Counted from the stretch's first letter, positions 42,718-52,384 are shown. The stretch is 64,000 bases of DNA from Eubacteriales bacterium (GCA_030536755.1 JAUNPJ010000001.1:124001-188000), one strand, 5' to 3'. The notes: generated from the sequence alone by a model not told the origin. Numbers and translations: made by a program.

Positions 42718-44142
42718 TTAATATAAAATGTCTTCTTCATTTACATCGGACGCATCATATACAATGTGATCATACTGGGACAATCCATATGCCGTACCCT
42801 TTTCGACAATACAGTACTCCTCATTCTGATCAATGATCGAGATTCGACGGAATCTTGCGTATCCCTCATTGATACAATAAACGCCTTCCAGATTGCCGGT
42901 ATCTTTGATGACGTAAGTATCATCGGTATCTGGATTGACCAAAACAGTCCCCTTCTCAAATGCGGATTTTTCCACATAGAAATTGCCGTTTTTTTCCTCA
43001 TAGACAGTTGCACTTACAAATTCCGTTCCAGATTTTGTCTTCACAAGGAACCCGGCACTTCGGTCATCTCCGCCTTTTGTCTGATATGAATCAGGAACCA
43101 GATAAAATTCCTTTGTAATGATCGATGAAATAGGAATTTTGAGACCTGTCTGTGTATTGGTTACGAGTTCAATGTCAAGGAAACGGTCGGACGCATAACG
43201 TGTCAGTCCGTTATTAAAATCAATTTTTCCATATTTTCCGTTTCCAATCTCAACAATTGACAGTTGACCAATCTGGCTGAGTCCATCTTTTAAAAATTTG
43301 ACACGAATATATTGACGGTCGTTTAACTGTGTGATCTGTTTTGCACTGAGAGGAATATAAATACTCCAGCGTTCGTCTGTGATGATCGTGTACACATCAT
43401 TTCCAGCCTGGATTGCATCACGTGTTTTCAGATCCTCTTTATGATAGGAATTCTGGTCAAAATCTTTCTGAGAAATCGTATCCGCTGTAATGTCCTCATA
43501 TCCATCCTTGGAATACAGTATGATGCCGTCCTCTGCTGTTCTGCATAACGTCTGATTTCCAAGCGTCAAAGCGGAAGCAGCCGTATTATCAGAATTGCTA
43601 TCTGAACTGCTGTCTTCCCCGGAATCGGTAGTTGAATCCGATGATGTCGTGTCATTGACACCTGCATACTGCAGAATGTTTCCTTCTAATTCAGATTTAA
43701 AACTGTACACACTATTAAAATTACTTGGACGAAATCCGTAGGAATAACTGCTCATCTGCTGCCGCACTTTTGCCAGATCCTCGGCATCTAATTTGATGTC
43801 AGAGGTTTGCAGCGGCTGACTGCTGATTCCGTATACAATACCGGATGCATTCAGTTTTGTTCCCTCCCTGGCATAGTAGTTTATATATCCTCCTATACTG
43901 GAAGATACAACCGTTTCTTCATGAATAGCCAGACCTGTGTAAGTCTCATTTCTGGATAACGGACCGTTCAGAACCTGATAGGAAGTAAAATGATTGGCAG
44001 TCAAATACATAAACATGGAAATTACCATGTAAATAAACAAAATGCCAAACAGAATTGTTCCTATATTTAAGGTAAATATTTTCTTCAGAGTATCCAGAAC
44101 CACCGCAAGGACCGGTGCTTTCTTTTTATCGTTGCCAGCCAC
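42718..44142 (-). CDS. HlyD-like membrane-anchored protein in the division cluster
   Basis: The 474-residue protein starts at GTG (44142) with AAGGAGA eight bases upstream. A short cytoplasmic tail is followed by one membrane segment (about 28-48), and the rest is outside. It has a lipoyl-like half motif (HEETVVSSSIGGYINYYAREGT), a Ser/Asp-rich low-complexity stretch (about 168-190), and a beta domain (DVYTIITDERWSIYIPLSA, then IVEIGNGKYGKIDFNNGL) like the HlyD/D23 adaptor fold. No transporter ATPase or permease is nearby. Its place between the carboxypeptidase region and yggS-sepF hints at an envelope or septum role; the function is unknown. Confidence 0.72.
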   Translation of the reverse strand: MAGNDKKKAPVLAVVLDTLKKIFTLNIGTILFGILFIYMVISMFMYLTANHFTSYQVLNGPLSRNETYTGLAIHEETVVSSSIGGYINYYAREGTKLNASGIVYGISSQPLQTSDIKLDAEDLAKVRQQMSSYSYGFRPSNFNSVYSFKSELEGNILQYAGVNDTTSSDSTTDSGEDSSSDSNSDNTAASALTLGNQTLCRTAEDGIILYSKDGYEDITADTISQKDFDQNSYHKEDLKTRDAIQAGNDVYTIITDERWSIYIPLSAKQITQLNDRQYIRVKFLKDGLSQIGQLSIVEIGNGKYGKIDFNNGLTRYASDRFLDIELVTNTQTGLKIPISSIITKEFYLVPDSYQTKGGDDRSAGFLVKTKSGTEFVSATVYEEKNGNFYVEKSAFEKGTVLVNPDTDDTYVIKDTGNLEGVYCINEGYARFRRISIIDQNEEYCIVEKGTAYGLSQYDHIVYDASDVNEEDILY

Positions 44143-44225
44143 AAAAATATCTCCTTTATATTTCGATTACTATTTTTTTTAACTGGAATATTCTATCACA
44201 ATTTGTCTTATCATGCAAGGATATG

Positions 44226-44259
44226 AAAAAAACGAAGGCACCATCGCTGATACCTTCGT
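44226..44259 (-). terminator. Terminator after the small P-loop protein gene
   Basis: ACGAAGG (44232-44238) pairs perfectly with CCTTCGT (44253-44259) with a 14-base loop; on the minus strand a T run follows. It lies just downstream of the gene that starts at 44698. Confidence 0.75.
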
Positions 44260-44278
44260 CCATTTTCCATTTTTTCTT

Positions 44279-44698
44279 TTATAAAGCAGTGACAATCTGT
44301 GCCTGGAATGATTCCGGAATCTCTTCTTTATCAAGAGACATACTGATCACAAATGTAATGCCATATTTTGATCCGATATCATTCAACTGCTCTAACGTAT
44401 TTGTCACATCTTTTCCTTCCAATTTTGCAATTGTCAGGAATCCGTCTAAATACACCTGCTCAAGGTCATGATCCTGGGAGATCAATCCACAGATAAATCC
44501 AACAAACTCATCACTGTTTTTCAACGGATATTCTGTAACGTTGATAAGACGAATCTTGTTATTCAATTCATACATATGTTTTGTGCTCTTGTCTAAGTAT
44601 ACAATGCTGCCGTTAGCAGTTTTTACTTCACTGTTTACTTTATCTAAAAGTACTTTTGTTTTGCCTTTGCCTTTCTTTCCAACTATCAGTTCAACCAT
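44279..44698 (-). CDS. Small P-loop NTPase of unknown function
   Basis: The 139-residue protein starts at the ATG at 44698, which has AAGGAGG eight bases upstream; the longer frame begins inside that site. Walker A is GKKGKGKTK (about 7-15) and a Walker-B-like strand is QVYLDGFL. The fold would be a small RecA-like or kinase-like NTPase, without further domains. Similar proteins are sometimes labelled PilT-like, but no pilus genes are here. It lies alone between two spacers in the envelope cluster. Confidence 0.7.
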   Translation of the reverse strand: MVELIVGKKGKGKTKVLLDKVNSEVKTANGSIVYLDKSTKHMYELNNKIRLINVTEYPLKNSDEFVGFICGLISQDHDLEQVYLDGFLTIAKLEGKDVTNTLEQLNDIGSKYGITFVISMSLDKEEIPESFQAQIVTAL

Positions 44699-44814
44699 CC
44701 TGTTTTCCTCCTTAGACATATGTAATAATCGGTAAATTTACCAAAAGCTTAATTTCTATGAGTTCAATTATAGTGCATTTAGACAAAAAATTCAATCATT
44801 ATTTCACTTTTTTA

Positions 44815-45864
44815 TCAATTAATATTATTGAGCAGCGAATTCATCTGTTCATACAGCAATTCTTTGCTGGCTGCATTGGAAACAATGGAGATAAAAGGCG
44901 CTCCATAGGCATTCTGTGTGATCAGCGCAAGGCAGTTTCCGGCTTCTCCTGTCGTTCCTGTTTTTCCGCCGAGTACAGTCACACCCATAGGCGGTGTTGC
45001 CTCTCCTGTCAGATAGTGATCGGTCGCAGTCAGTGTTGTAGTTTTTAAAGAGCCATCATAGCTTTCGTATTTTACCGTATAGGAAGACAGTTGTATAATA
45101 GAAAGAAAATCAGGGTTCTTCATAGCCTCATTTAACATCAGATAGATATCGTATGCCGTTGTATAGTGATTTTCATCCTGCAGCCCGTGAGGATTGGTGA
45201 AATGTGTTCCAGTCATACCAAGCGCCGCTGCCTTCTGATTCATCATTTCCACAAAATGCATTTCGGTCTGGCCAATGGTTTCTGCAATCGCGGATGCGGC
45301 ATCATTACCCGAATAGACAAGCAGACAGTCGATCAGATCACCTAATGCCACCTGGTCTCCAGGAACAAAACCACATACCTGAGAACCTGATTCAAGATTT
45401 ACATTATTTTCACTGATGGTCACGATTTCATCCATGTTTCCATTTTCCAGAGCAAGCAGGGCTGTCATGATCTTTGTCATACTCGCCGGATACAGTTTTT
45501 CATACAGGTTATGCGAATATAAGACCTTTCTGTTATCCAGATCAAACAATGCACCATTTTGAGACTCCAGAAGTTCCACGCCATCAAGTGCGACATTGTC
45601 ATCTCCCACACAAAGATTAGAAGCAAAAGAAACTGCTCGCTGGCTGTCACTGTTGTTTCCGGTAAAAGGAAATTCGGAAGCGATATTGTAAGGCTTTTCA
45701 AGTCCTGCCTTGCCTCTGTCTCTTAAAATCATGACGCACCCTGCAATAGCAGCTGCTACAACCAGAAGAACGCAGGTCAGCCAGACAGTATGAAGAATCC
45801 TTCTTCTGCGCATACGCTGTATTCTCGTTAATCGTTTTCGTCGTCCCCGTTTTTTTCTATTCAT
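44815..45864 (-). CDS. D-alanyl-D-alanine carboxypeptidase (S11)
   Basis: The 349-residue protein has a highly basic cytoplasmic start, a membrane segment (about 26-47) and a penicillin-binding S11 domain. Motifs are SMTK with the active Ser128, YSGNDAAS, and GGKTGTTG. It trims the terminal D-Ala of peptidoglycan stem peptides and so limits cross-linking. Its start overlaps the end of rodA by four bases. Typical C-terminal amphipathic anchors of DacA are absent; here the N-terminal segment would hold it on the membrane. Confidence 0.93.
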   Translation of the reverse strand: MNRKKRGRRKRLTRIQRMRRRRILHTVWLTCVLLVVAAAIAGCVMILRDRGKAGLEKPYNIASEFPFTGNNSDSQRAVSFASNLCVGDDNVALDGVELLESQNGALFDLDNRKVLYSHNLYEKLYPASMTKIMTALLALENGNMDEIVTISENNVNLESGSQVCGFVPGDQVALGDLIDCLLVYSGNDAASAIAETIGQTEMHFVEMMNQKAAALGMTGTHFTNPHGLQDENHYTTAYDIYLMLNEAMKNPDFLSIIQLSSYTVKYESYDGSLKTTTLTATDHYLTGEATPPMGVTVLGGKTGTTGEAGNCLALITQNAYGAPFISIVSNAASKELLYEQMNSLLNNIN

Positions 45865-47021
45865 CTTTTTCTTTCTACTCCTTTATGAACCAAAGATTTG
45901 CTGGCTGCATCTGAATATGCATTTTGCTGAAGTCCTACGTTGATCACAAGTCCCATACCGATAAAAAGACTCCACAAAGAAGTCAGACCATAGCTGACAA
46001 AAGGAAGCGGTGTACCTGTATTTGGCATCAGGCCGGTGGCAACACAGATGTTGATAAAGCTTTGAAAAGCCACAATTGTACCAACTCCTGAACAAATAAT
46101 CTTTCCGGATAAATCCTTTGATTTCAGTCCGCTTCGCACACATTCTACAGAAATCAAAAGCAGCAGTACAACAATTGCGAGGCATCCGATAAAACCAAGT
46201 TCCTCTCCGGCTACTGCAAAAATAAAGTCTGTCTGAATTTCAGAGACAAAATTTCCGTTGTTGGCAGACAAAACTTCATTGTTATTGAGCCCTTTACCGG
46301 TCAATTGTCCTGAGCCAATCGCAGTGATGGAGTTCTGTTGCTGCTGAATATCATCGGAATATTCCTCGTTTTCCGGATAGAGAAAAGACATAATACGCTG
46401 CCGCTGATAGTCCTTGATCAGTTTCTGATCGGGCTGTACGACAATAGACAGAAAAATTACGACCAGCGGTATTGCAATCAGCAGAACTCCGCCGATAATC
46501 TTATATCCTAATCCGGCGACATAAATCATAACGCAGAACAGTACGACAACGGTGATGGTATTTTTCAGGTCTGGCTGGTTATAGATCAAAGCCAGCGGAA
46601 TCAGCAGAAGTCCTACCGCTTTTCCAACCGTCTTCAGCTCGCTCAGGTCTTTTTCATGCAGCATAAAATATTTTGCAAAAAATAAGATTAACAATATTTT
46701 AGAGAGCTCTGTTGGCTGAAAGCGAATAAAACCAAGATCAATCCATCTGGTTGCACCGCCTGCCGTAGAGCCAAAAATACGGATACCAAGAAGCATGATA
46801 ATATTAAATCCGTAAATAAACCAGTAAAAATTCAAAATCCAGCTGAAATCCATCAAAGATACAATCAAAAGAATGACCATACCACAGATCACGCCAAAAA
46901 GCTGTTTGGACTTCAAAGATTCCATGGCACTTCCGACAAGCAGTACACCGATGGTACTGATTGCCAGCAAAAGCACAACTAATTTAAAATTGTAGAATCG
47001 TAATTTGTATTGTTTTATCAT
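45861..47021 (-). CDS. rodA: RodA/FtsW-family peptidoglycan glycosyltransferase
   Basis: The 386-residue SEDS membrane protein has about ten hydrophobic segments. Conserved SEDS pieces are GATRWIDLGFIRFQPTELSK, GSGQLTGKGLNN, FIFAVAGEELGFIG and a late PFVSYGLTS. It polymerises lipid II together with a class B PBP, here probably the PBP2 encoded upstream in the same cluster. It overlaps minE and the carboxypeptidase by four bases each, which suggests one transcript. RodA rather than FtsW is chosen because of the mre/PBP2 context. Confidence 0.93.
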   Translation of the reverse strand: MIKQYKLRFYNFKLVVLLLAISTIGVLLVGSAMESLKSKQLFGVICGMVILLIVSLMDFSWILNFYWFIYGFNIIMLLGIRIFGSTAGGATRWIDLGFIRFQPTELSKILLILFFAKYFMLHEKDLSELKTVGKAVGLLLIPLALIYNQPDLKNTITVVVLFCVMIYVAGLGYKIIGGVLLIAIPLVVIFLSIVVQPDQKLIKDYQRQRIMSFLYPENEEYSDDIQQQQNSITAIGSGQLTGKGLNNNEVLSANNGNFVSEIQTDFIFAVAGEELGFIGCLAIVVLLLLISVECVRSGLKSKDLSGKIICSGVGTIVAFQSFINICVATGLMPNTGTPLPFVSYGLTSLWSLFIGMGLVINVGLQQNAYSDAASKSLVHKGVERKR

Positions 47022-47266
47022 AAATCCTGTTTTTTCTCCTGCATATGAAGTACCGGTATGACTGCCTCAAGAGTTTGTTTTTCCGGTATAAATCGAAATT
47101 TTACGTGCTGTGCATCTACAGGTATGTATTTTCCAACAGCCTGTATCAGATCGTTTTGCATCATAATCAGCATTTGCGCAGAACAGTCTATGCGTTCTGA
47201 TAAAATCACTGTCTTCAATCGATCTTTTGCAAACTCTCTGGAAGTATGTTTTTTGGATAGAATCAT
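47018..47266 (-). CDS. minE: Cell division topological specificity factor MinE
   Basis: The protein has about 82 residues from the ATG at 47266 (GAGGAGA seven bases before). An alternative ATG at 47281 overlaps the minD stop and would add five residues. The N-terminal MinD-binding region reads SREFAKDRLKTVILSERID and the dimerisation part is DAQHVKFRFIPEKQTLEAVIPV. MinE releases MinD from the membrane to place the division site. MinE is unusual among Firmicutes outside Clostridia, which supports the taxonomic call. Confidence 0.93.
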   Translation of the reverse strand: MILSKKHTSREFAKDRLKTVILSERIDCSAQMLIMMQNDLIQAVGKYIPVDAQHVKFRFIPEKQTLEAVIPVLHMQEKKQDL

Positions 47267-47277
47267 AACCGTTCTCC

Positions 47278-48069
47278 TCATTTTCCTTTCCATACATCTG
47301 CGAGTCTTGAAAAGAAATTTTTCTTTTTGCTCAGATCGAGAAAAGGAACCTCTTCCCCTGCAATGCGTCGGCAGATATTTCGGTATGCATTTTCTGCCAT
47401 AGAATCCTTTCCTGACAAAGGTGCACCCTGATTGGTTGCGACCACAATCTGTTCATCGTCCGGGATTGCACCGATCAGATCGACTGCCAGAATATCCACA
47501 ACATCATCCACGGTCATCATATCTCCCCGTGCGATCATATCTGGACGAAGTCTGTTGATGATCAGCTGGATGTTTTGTATTCCGTTCGCCTCTAAAAGCC
47601 CGATAATTCTATCCGCATCACGAATGGCCGAAACTTCAGGTGTTGTTACCACCAAAGCTCTGGAAGCTCCGGCAATCGCATTTTGAAATCCCTGTTCAAT
47701 TCCTGCCGGACTGTCCATGAGAATATAGTCAAATTCCTCCTGCAGCTGTTCTGTCAGTTTTTTCATCTGCTGTGGTGTGACTGCAGATTTATCTTTTGTC
47801 TGAGCAGTCGGAAGAAGAAAAAGTCCTTCTACCCTGCGATCTGCGATCAAAGCCTGTTTCAGACGGCAGTTTCCGGAAATAACATCAATCATATTGTATA
47901 CAATGCGATTTTCAAGTCCCATCACTACATCCAGATTTCGAAGACCGATATCCGTATCGACCATCACAACTTTCTTTCCAAGCTGTGCCAGTCCCGTTCC
48001 GATATTTGCTGCAGTTGTCGTTTTTCCGACACCGCCTTTTCCAGAAGTGATTACGATAACCTCACCCAT
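47278..48069 (-). CDS. minD: Septum site-determining ATPase MinD
   Basis: The 263-residue protein has the deviant Walker A SGKGGVGKTTTAANIG, VDTDIGLRNLDVVMGLENR and the C-terminal amphipathic membrane helix (KKKNFFSRLADVWKGK). GGGAGG precedes the ATG at 48069; a start three codons earlier overlaps that site. MinD places MinC at the poles and works with MinE. minC would be expected between PBP2 and minD, but the 49 bases there hold none. Confidence 0.96.
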   Translation of the reverse strand: MGEVIVITSGKGGVGKTTTAANIGTGLAQLGKKVVMVDTDIGLRNLDVVMGLENRIVYNMIDVISGNCRLKQALIADRRVEGLFLLPTAQTKDKSAVTPQQMKKLTEQLQEEFDYILMDSPAGIEQGFQNAIAGASRALVVTTPEVSAIRDADRIIGLLEANGIQNIQLIINRLRPDMIARGDMMTVDDVVDILAVDLIGAIPDDEQIVVATNQGAPLSGKDSMAENAYRNICRRIAGEEVPFLDLSKKKNFFSRLADVWKGK

Positions 48070-48118
48070 TTGTTCCATCCTCCCATTCTATGTCATTCTC
48101 TGCATCCGGCATTTTGCC

Positions 48119-51013
48119 TTAATCATTTGAAGTATTGCTTATGGTCGTAGTTGCAGTACCTGTCAGAATCTCTTCTTTGTTTCCTACATTGAAGGCATAT
48201 TTCACAACGTCACTGGCCACAAGGCATGCATTACCGGAGCCATATCCATAGGGGATACGAACTGCCATGGCAATTTCCGGTTTATCATAAGGGGCAAATC
48301 CAATAAAAAGACCATGGTCAGGACGTATATTGGATTCCTGAGCCGTACCAGTCTTTCCGGCGAGCTGCACACCTACTCCGTTAAATTCTCCATGAGTGGA
48401 AACAACACGGAGCATTCCATCATGTACATCATCCCAGGTGCTCTGAGAAATATTCAGAGTACTTTCTATTTTAGGGCTGTTTTCCTGCAGTATATTTCCC
48501 TTGGAATCCGTTGTTTTATCAATCAAGGAAAGCTGATAGCTTGTTCCCTCGTTCGCAAGAGTGCTGACATAGCGGGCCAGCCCCACAGTCGTATACAGAT
48601 GCGTACCCTGTCCCATGTAGGAAGGAATCGCCATCTCGTCAGATACGTGGGGAGCTGCCTCATCAATCTCAATCCCTGTCTTTTTATCCAGATCCAGCAT
48701 ACTTGCATATTTCTGCATGACCTGAAGACTACGACCTTCAGAGTACTCACCCTTAGAATCTCTTCCGGCATAATAACCAACTGTGTTGAAAAAGACGTTA
48801 CAGGACTGTTCAATGGCTCCGCGAATTTCAAGATTGCCGTGTCCCTGCTTATTCCAACAGTTGATTGGCTGAACAATATCAAATTTACCCGTGCAATTGA
48901 TGTAAGTATTGTCGTCAATCAGATGGTCCCCAAGCCCCGCAATGGCAGATACCAGTTTAAAGGTTGATCCAGGAGCAGTACGCTGCTGCGTTGCCTTGTT
49001 GAAAAATGGCTGTGACTCATCATAAAGCAGCTGATTGTAATAATTGACGTCCATATTGTTCGCCAGTCGATTGTTATCGTAGCCCGGGTAGGTGACGCAG
49101 GCAAGAACCTGACCGTTATTTGGATCTGTCAGAACAATCGAGCCGGAACAAGGGTCCAGAGCAAGCTGTCCAGGAGTAATCTCCAGAGAAGCAATTTTCT
49201 GAATCATAAAATCATAGGAACTGATCTGACCGCTTGCCAGACCTTCATACATTCCATCTTTTTTGGAAAGAAGCTTCTGATCATAGAGAATCATACACAG
49301 GTCTGTTCCGGAAATGACATCGTTCATCAGCATATACTTATATAGAAGACGACTGAACTGTTTGTCTGTCTTCAGATATTCTGTAATGTAATCACCGAGG
49401 GCACTGTAGACTTCCATGGAATCCAGATAATCTCCTTCTGTATGAAGCTGTGACAAGTCAATCCAGTTCTGACTGGCTGCATAAGTCAAATATTGCTGCA
49501 GACTGATGCTTTTTTCCGAATTCCATGCAATGTACATGGAGTCACTGGTGTCAATGGCAGCACTGGAGATGATCTTAAGTTTGGAAGTAAGCAGATCATT
49601 TACCACATAGTTGACATATTCCTGCATTTCTTCGTCCAGATCTTTGTATGCAGAAGTATTTTCGGCTGTAAGTTCATTCCTTATTCTACCAAATACTTCA
49701 CTCTGTTTTTGTAGAAAACTGTTGTATAATTTTTTTTCTGTTGCAGATGCGTCGTCCTCCTCAAAATGAGAAATATCAATAACACTGTTTCCAATCAGAG
49801 CATTGTAAACATCGTAAATAGGAATCTCCACCTGGTTGGCATCTCCGATTGCCTCAAAATTAAATGTTTTCCCATTAAAAATCTGATTGATTAAAATACC
49901 CGCAATGCGCTGCTCCAGGATTTTGTAACAGGCAATCTGCAGATTTTTATCAATCGTCAGATACACATCGTTGCCTGCTTTTGGCTCAATTCGCGAAGAA
50001 TCATCGATTTTCAGAACTTTTCCTAATTTATCGACATATACGGTCTCTTCTCCTTCTGTTCCCTGAAGTTCCAACTCCATATATTTCTCAATTCCGGTCT
50101 TTCCGATAATCGAAGTACTGTTGTATTCCGGATTCTCTTTTTCCAGCTCATCCAACTCCTCCGTAGAAGCTTTTCCTGTATACCCAATGATATTGGCAAA
50201 ATAAATAGAATCTTGATACTCTCTTACCGAATCCTCCATGATATCGACGCCTTGCAGGGTATCTTTATTCTCCATCACACTGGCAACTGTCTCCTCACTG
50301 ACATCTGTGGCGATGGTAACAGGAACATATTTTTTAAAACTGTTTGTAGACAGCGCATAGCGGATAATGGCAATGTCCAAAAGTTCCTGTCTGGTCAGTT
50401 CCTGCGGAAGCCCATATTCTTTCAGTTCTTCTTCGGTATATGCACGTTCACCGGTCAGAACAATGGAAAATCGTTCTTCTCCGAGCAAATATTCCATCAT
50501 TTCCTCAGGTGTAGCGTTTTTTTCCGAATCTTCCATATCTTCAATCAGTGCACGACCATAAATATCTGCCCGGAAACGGTTAATCGTGATTTCTGTTTCT
50601 GTGTCAAAAACATAATTTCCGGCATCATCCAGGATAATATGGAAGTCACGGTCAGGTTCATCATGATTTTCCTCAAGAATCTGCAAAAGGCGATACGCCA
50701 CACTGTTGAGTGTGAGATTTTTCTGACGCGTGGTTTCATAGCTTCCGTTATCTTCCAAAGTAAGCGAATACGACAGCCTGTTCGAAGCCAGGATATTACC
50801 ATTGCGGTCATAAATCGTTCCGCGCGTACTTTTGATCGTTCTTTTTTTTGTGGTCATGACACTGAATTGCGAGGCATACTTTTCACCATCTACAATCTGA
50901 AGCTGAAAAAGATGCTGAATCAGCACAGCGGACATAAAAACAAACAGCAGGATGATTACTGTGGTTCTTTTTAATGTTATTTTTCTGAAAAATTTCTTTA
51001 TCTTAGCAGCCAA
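48119..51013 (-). CDS. Class B penicillin-binding protein 2 (transpeptidase) with large insertion
   Basis: The 964-residue protein has an N-terminal membrane segment (about 15-35), a dimerisation/pedestal region and a transpeptidase domain. Motifs are Ser683 in TAPGSTFKLV, the SCN triad in EQSCNVFFN and Lys887 in GKTGTAQ. The region between LTIDKNLQ (352) and DPNNGQVLA (630) is about 250 residues longer than in usual PBP2 and has no family match I know. It cross-links peptidoglycan during elongation with RodA. It overlaps mreD by 16 bases. Confidence 0.93.
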   Translation of the reverse strand: MAAKIKKFFRKITLKRTTVIILLFVFMSAVLIQHLFQLQIVDGEKYASQFSVMTTKKRTIKSTRGTIYDRNGNILASNRLSYSLTLEDNGSYETTRQKNLTLNSVAYRLLQILEENHDEPDRDFHIILDDAGNYVFDTETEITINRFRADIYGRALIEDMEDSEKNATPEEMMEYLLGEERFSIVLTGERAYTEEELKEYGLPQELTRQELLDIAIIRYALSTNSFKKYVPVTIATDVSEETVASVMENKDTLQGVDIMEDSVREYQDSIYFANIIGYTGKASTEELDELEKENPEYNSTSIIGKTGIEKYMELELQGTEGEETVYVDKLGKVLKIDDSSRIEPKAGNDVYLTIDKNLQIACYKILEQRIAGILINQIFNGKTFNFEAIGDANQVEIPIYDVYNALIGNSVIDISHFEEDDASATEKKLYNSFLQKQSEVFGRIRNELTAENTSAYKDLDEEMQEYVNYVVNDLLTSKLKIISSAAIDTSDSMYIAWNSEKSISLQQYLTYAASQNWIDLSQLHTEGDYLDSMEVYSALGDYITEYLKTDKQFSRLLYKYMLMNDVISGTDLCMILYDQKLLSKKDGMYEGLASGQISSYDFMIQKIASLEITPGQLALDPCSGSIVLTDPNNGQVLACVTYPGYDNNRLANNMDVNYYNQLLYDESQPFFNKATQQRTAPGSTFKLVSAIAGLGDHLIDDNTYINCTGKFDIVQPINCWNKQGHGNLEIRGAIEQSCNVFFNTVGYYAGRDSKGEYSEGRSLQVMQKYASMLDLDKKTGIEIDEAAPHVSDEMAIPSYMGQGTHLYTTVGLARYVSTLANEGTSYQLSLIDKTTDSKGNILQENSPKIESTLNISQSTWDDVHDGMLRVVSTHGEFNGVGVQLAGKTGTAQESNIRPDHGLFIGFAPYDKPEIAMAVRIPYGYGSGNACLVASDVVKYAFNVGNKEEILTGTATTTISNTSND

Positions 51014-51525
51014 TTGGTGTTCCCTTCTTTTCTGTCCTGTTCCATAAAACGATAGTTGATAAAATAAAAAATTTTATAAGCAATTACTGTCAAAAGAATC
51101 GTATAGATTAGTTCCGGTATGATAATGCGCTCAAGGAAAAATAAAAAATGGATGCGTCCCCTCAGCAAAAAGGTAAAAACAAAAATTCCCATATTGTAGA
51201 TCAGATCATTGAGCGCGACCAGAATCACCGGAACCTTGATATTGTTGTCGTAATAAATCTTACAGGAAAATCCGCAGAGGTAGCCGATTGCCATGTACAA
51301 AAAAGCATTGAGACCGACAGCGCCTCCAAAGCAAAGATCATCGAGAAGTCCTGTAAAAAATCCCACAAACATAGCAGTTTTGTTGCCGCGCATCAAACCG
51401 ACAGATACAACAAAAATCACCAGCAAATTCGGAGAAATAGAACCGATGGCGATTTTTTGCAGTAAAGTACTTTGTAGAAAAAAGCAAACGACGGCAGTCA
51501 AAAACAAAATACATTTATTTTTCAT
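50998..51525 (-). CDS. mreD: Rod shape-determining protein MreD
   Basis: The 175-residue hydrophobic protein has about five membrane segments and the MreD features NLLVIFVVSVGLMRGNKTAMFVG-like start (residues about 33-56) and GLLDDLCFGGAVGLNAFLYM. It belongs to the mreBCD elongation complex and connects MreC to PBP2/RodA. It overlaps mreC by 11 bases and PBP2 by 16. Its length and segments match the family. Confidence 0.9.
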   Translation of the reverse strand: MKNKCILFLTAVVCFFLQSTLLQKIAIGSISPNLLVIFVVSVGLMRGNKTAMFVGFFTGLLDDLCFGGAVGLNAFLYMAIGYLCGFSCKIYYDNNIKVPVILVALNDLIYNMGIFVFTFLLRGRIHFLFFLERIIIPELIYTILLTVIAYKIFYFINYRFMEQDRKEGNTNWLLR

Positions 51526-52384
51526 TGTCGTTCTCCTTTGCCTGTTCTTTTAATGTTGTAATAACGAGAACTTCCTGAAGATTGCGAAAATCCACCGCTG
51601 GCACCAGATATCCGGTACTGGTAAGATTGTTGGCATCGCGTTTGATGCTGCTGATCGTCCCGATCAGAATTCCCTCCAGATATTTGTCGCTGATATGGGA
51701 AGTAACAATATTTTCACCTGCAGTCACACTTCCTTTATCATCTCGAAGCTGAGAAAACGAAATCTTTCCGCTGTCCATCAGTTCCAGACTTCCGGATACA
51801 ATACAGGTATTGGAGTCGGCAAGAGTCATGGCACTGACATTGCTTGAATCATCAATAATCGTTCGAACAGTTGCCCATCCGGGTCCGGTCTCTGTCACAA
51901 GGCCCACAAGTCCTCCGTCTGCCAACACATTCATATTTTTTTGAATACCGTCTTTTCTGCCTTTATTGATTGTAAAAGTACTGTACCAGTTTCCTGGTTC
52001 CTTGGCGATGACCTGTGCGAGTACTTTTTCGTATTGATTATAATCTTCATCTACTTTATAAAGCTTTTCCAGACGCTCCAGTTCTTTTTGATCTCTTGCA
52101 AGCTGTATATTCTGTTCCTTAAGAGCTTCTACTTCATCATGCAGACGGGCATTTTCTTCAGCCAACTCCCGGACATCCTTGAAATTATTTCCAAAATCAC
52201 GGATCCAGTTTCCAATGGTATTGATTCCCTTTTCAAAGGGGACCACAATGTACCCTGCACCGTCCTTCAATGGCTGCACTGAAATATCTGAAGAAAAAGT
52301 GGCAGCAAGCAGACTGATGCACACAATTGTGAAAATGACAAATATATGTTGATTTTTCAAATGAAAATTGTGTTTTTTCTTCAT
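51515..52384 (-). CDS. mreC: Rod shape-determining protein MreC
   Basis: The 289-residue protein starts at the ATG at 52384 after GGGGAG. It has a membrane segment (about 12-30), a coiled coil (about 65-100, VRELAEENARLHDEVEALK) and the two MreC beta-barrels (VIAKEPGNWYSTFTINKGRK, GVVGLVTETGPGWATV-like part at about 140-165, GILIGTISSI). It is a scaffold outside the membrane for PBP2. The order mreB-mreC-mreD is standard. Confidence 0.95.
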   Translation of the reverse strand: MKKKHNFHLKNQHIFVIFTIVCISLLAATFSSDISVQPLKDGAGYIVVPFEKGINTIGNWIRDFGNNFKDVRELAEENARLHDEVEALKEQNIQLARDQKELERLEKLYKVDEDYNQYEKVLAQVIAKEPGNWYSTFTINKGRKDGIQKNMNVLADGGLVGLVTETGPGWATVRTIIDDSSNVSAMTLADSNTCIVSGSLELMDSGKISFSQLRDDKGSVTAGENIVTSHISDKYLEGILIGTISSIKRDANNLTSTGYLVPAVDFRNLQEVLVITTLKEQAKENDNEK

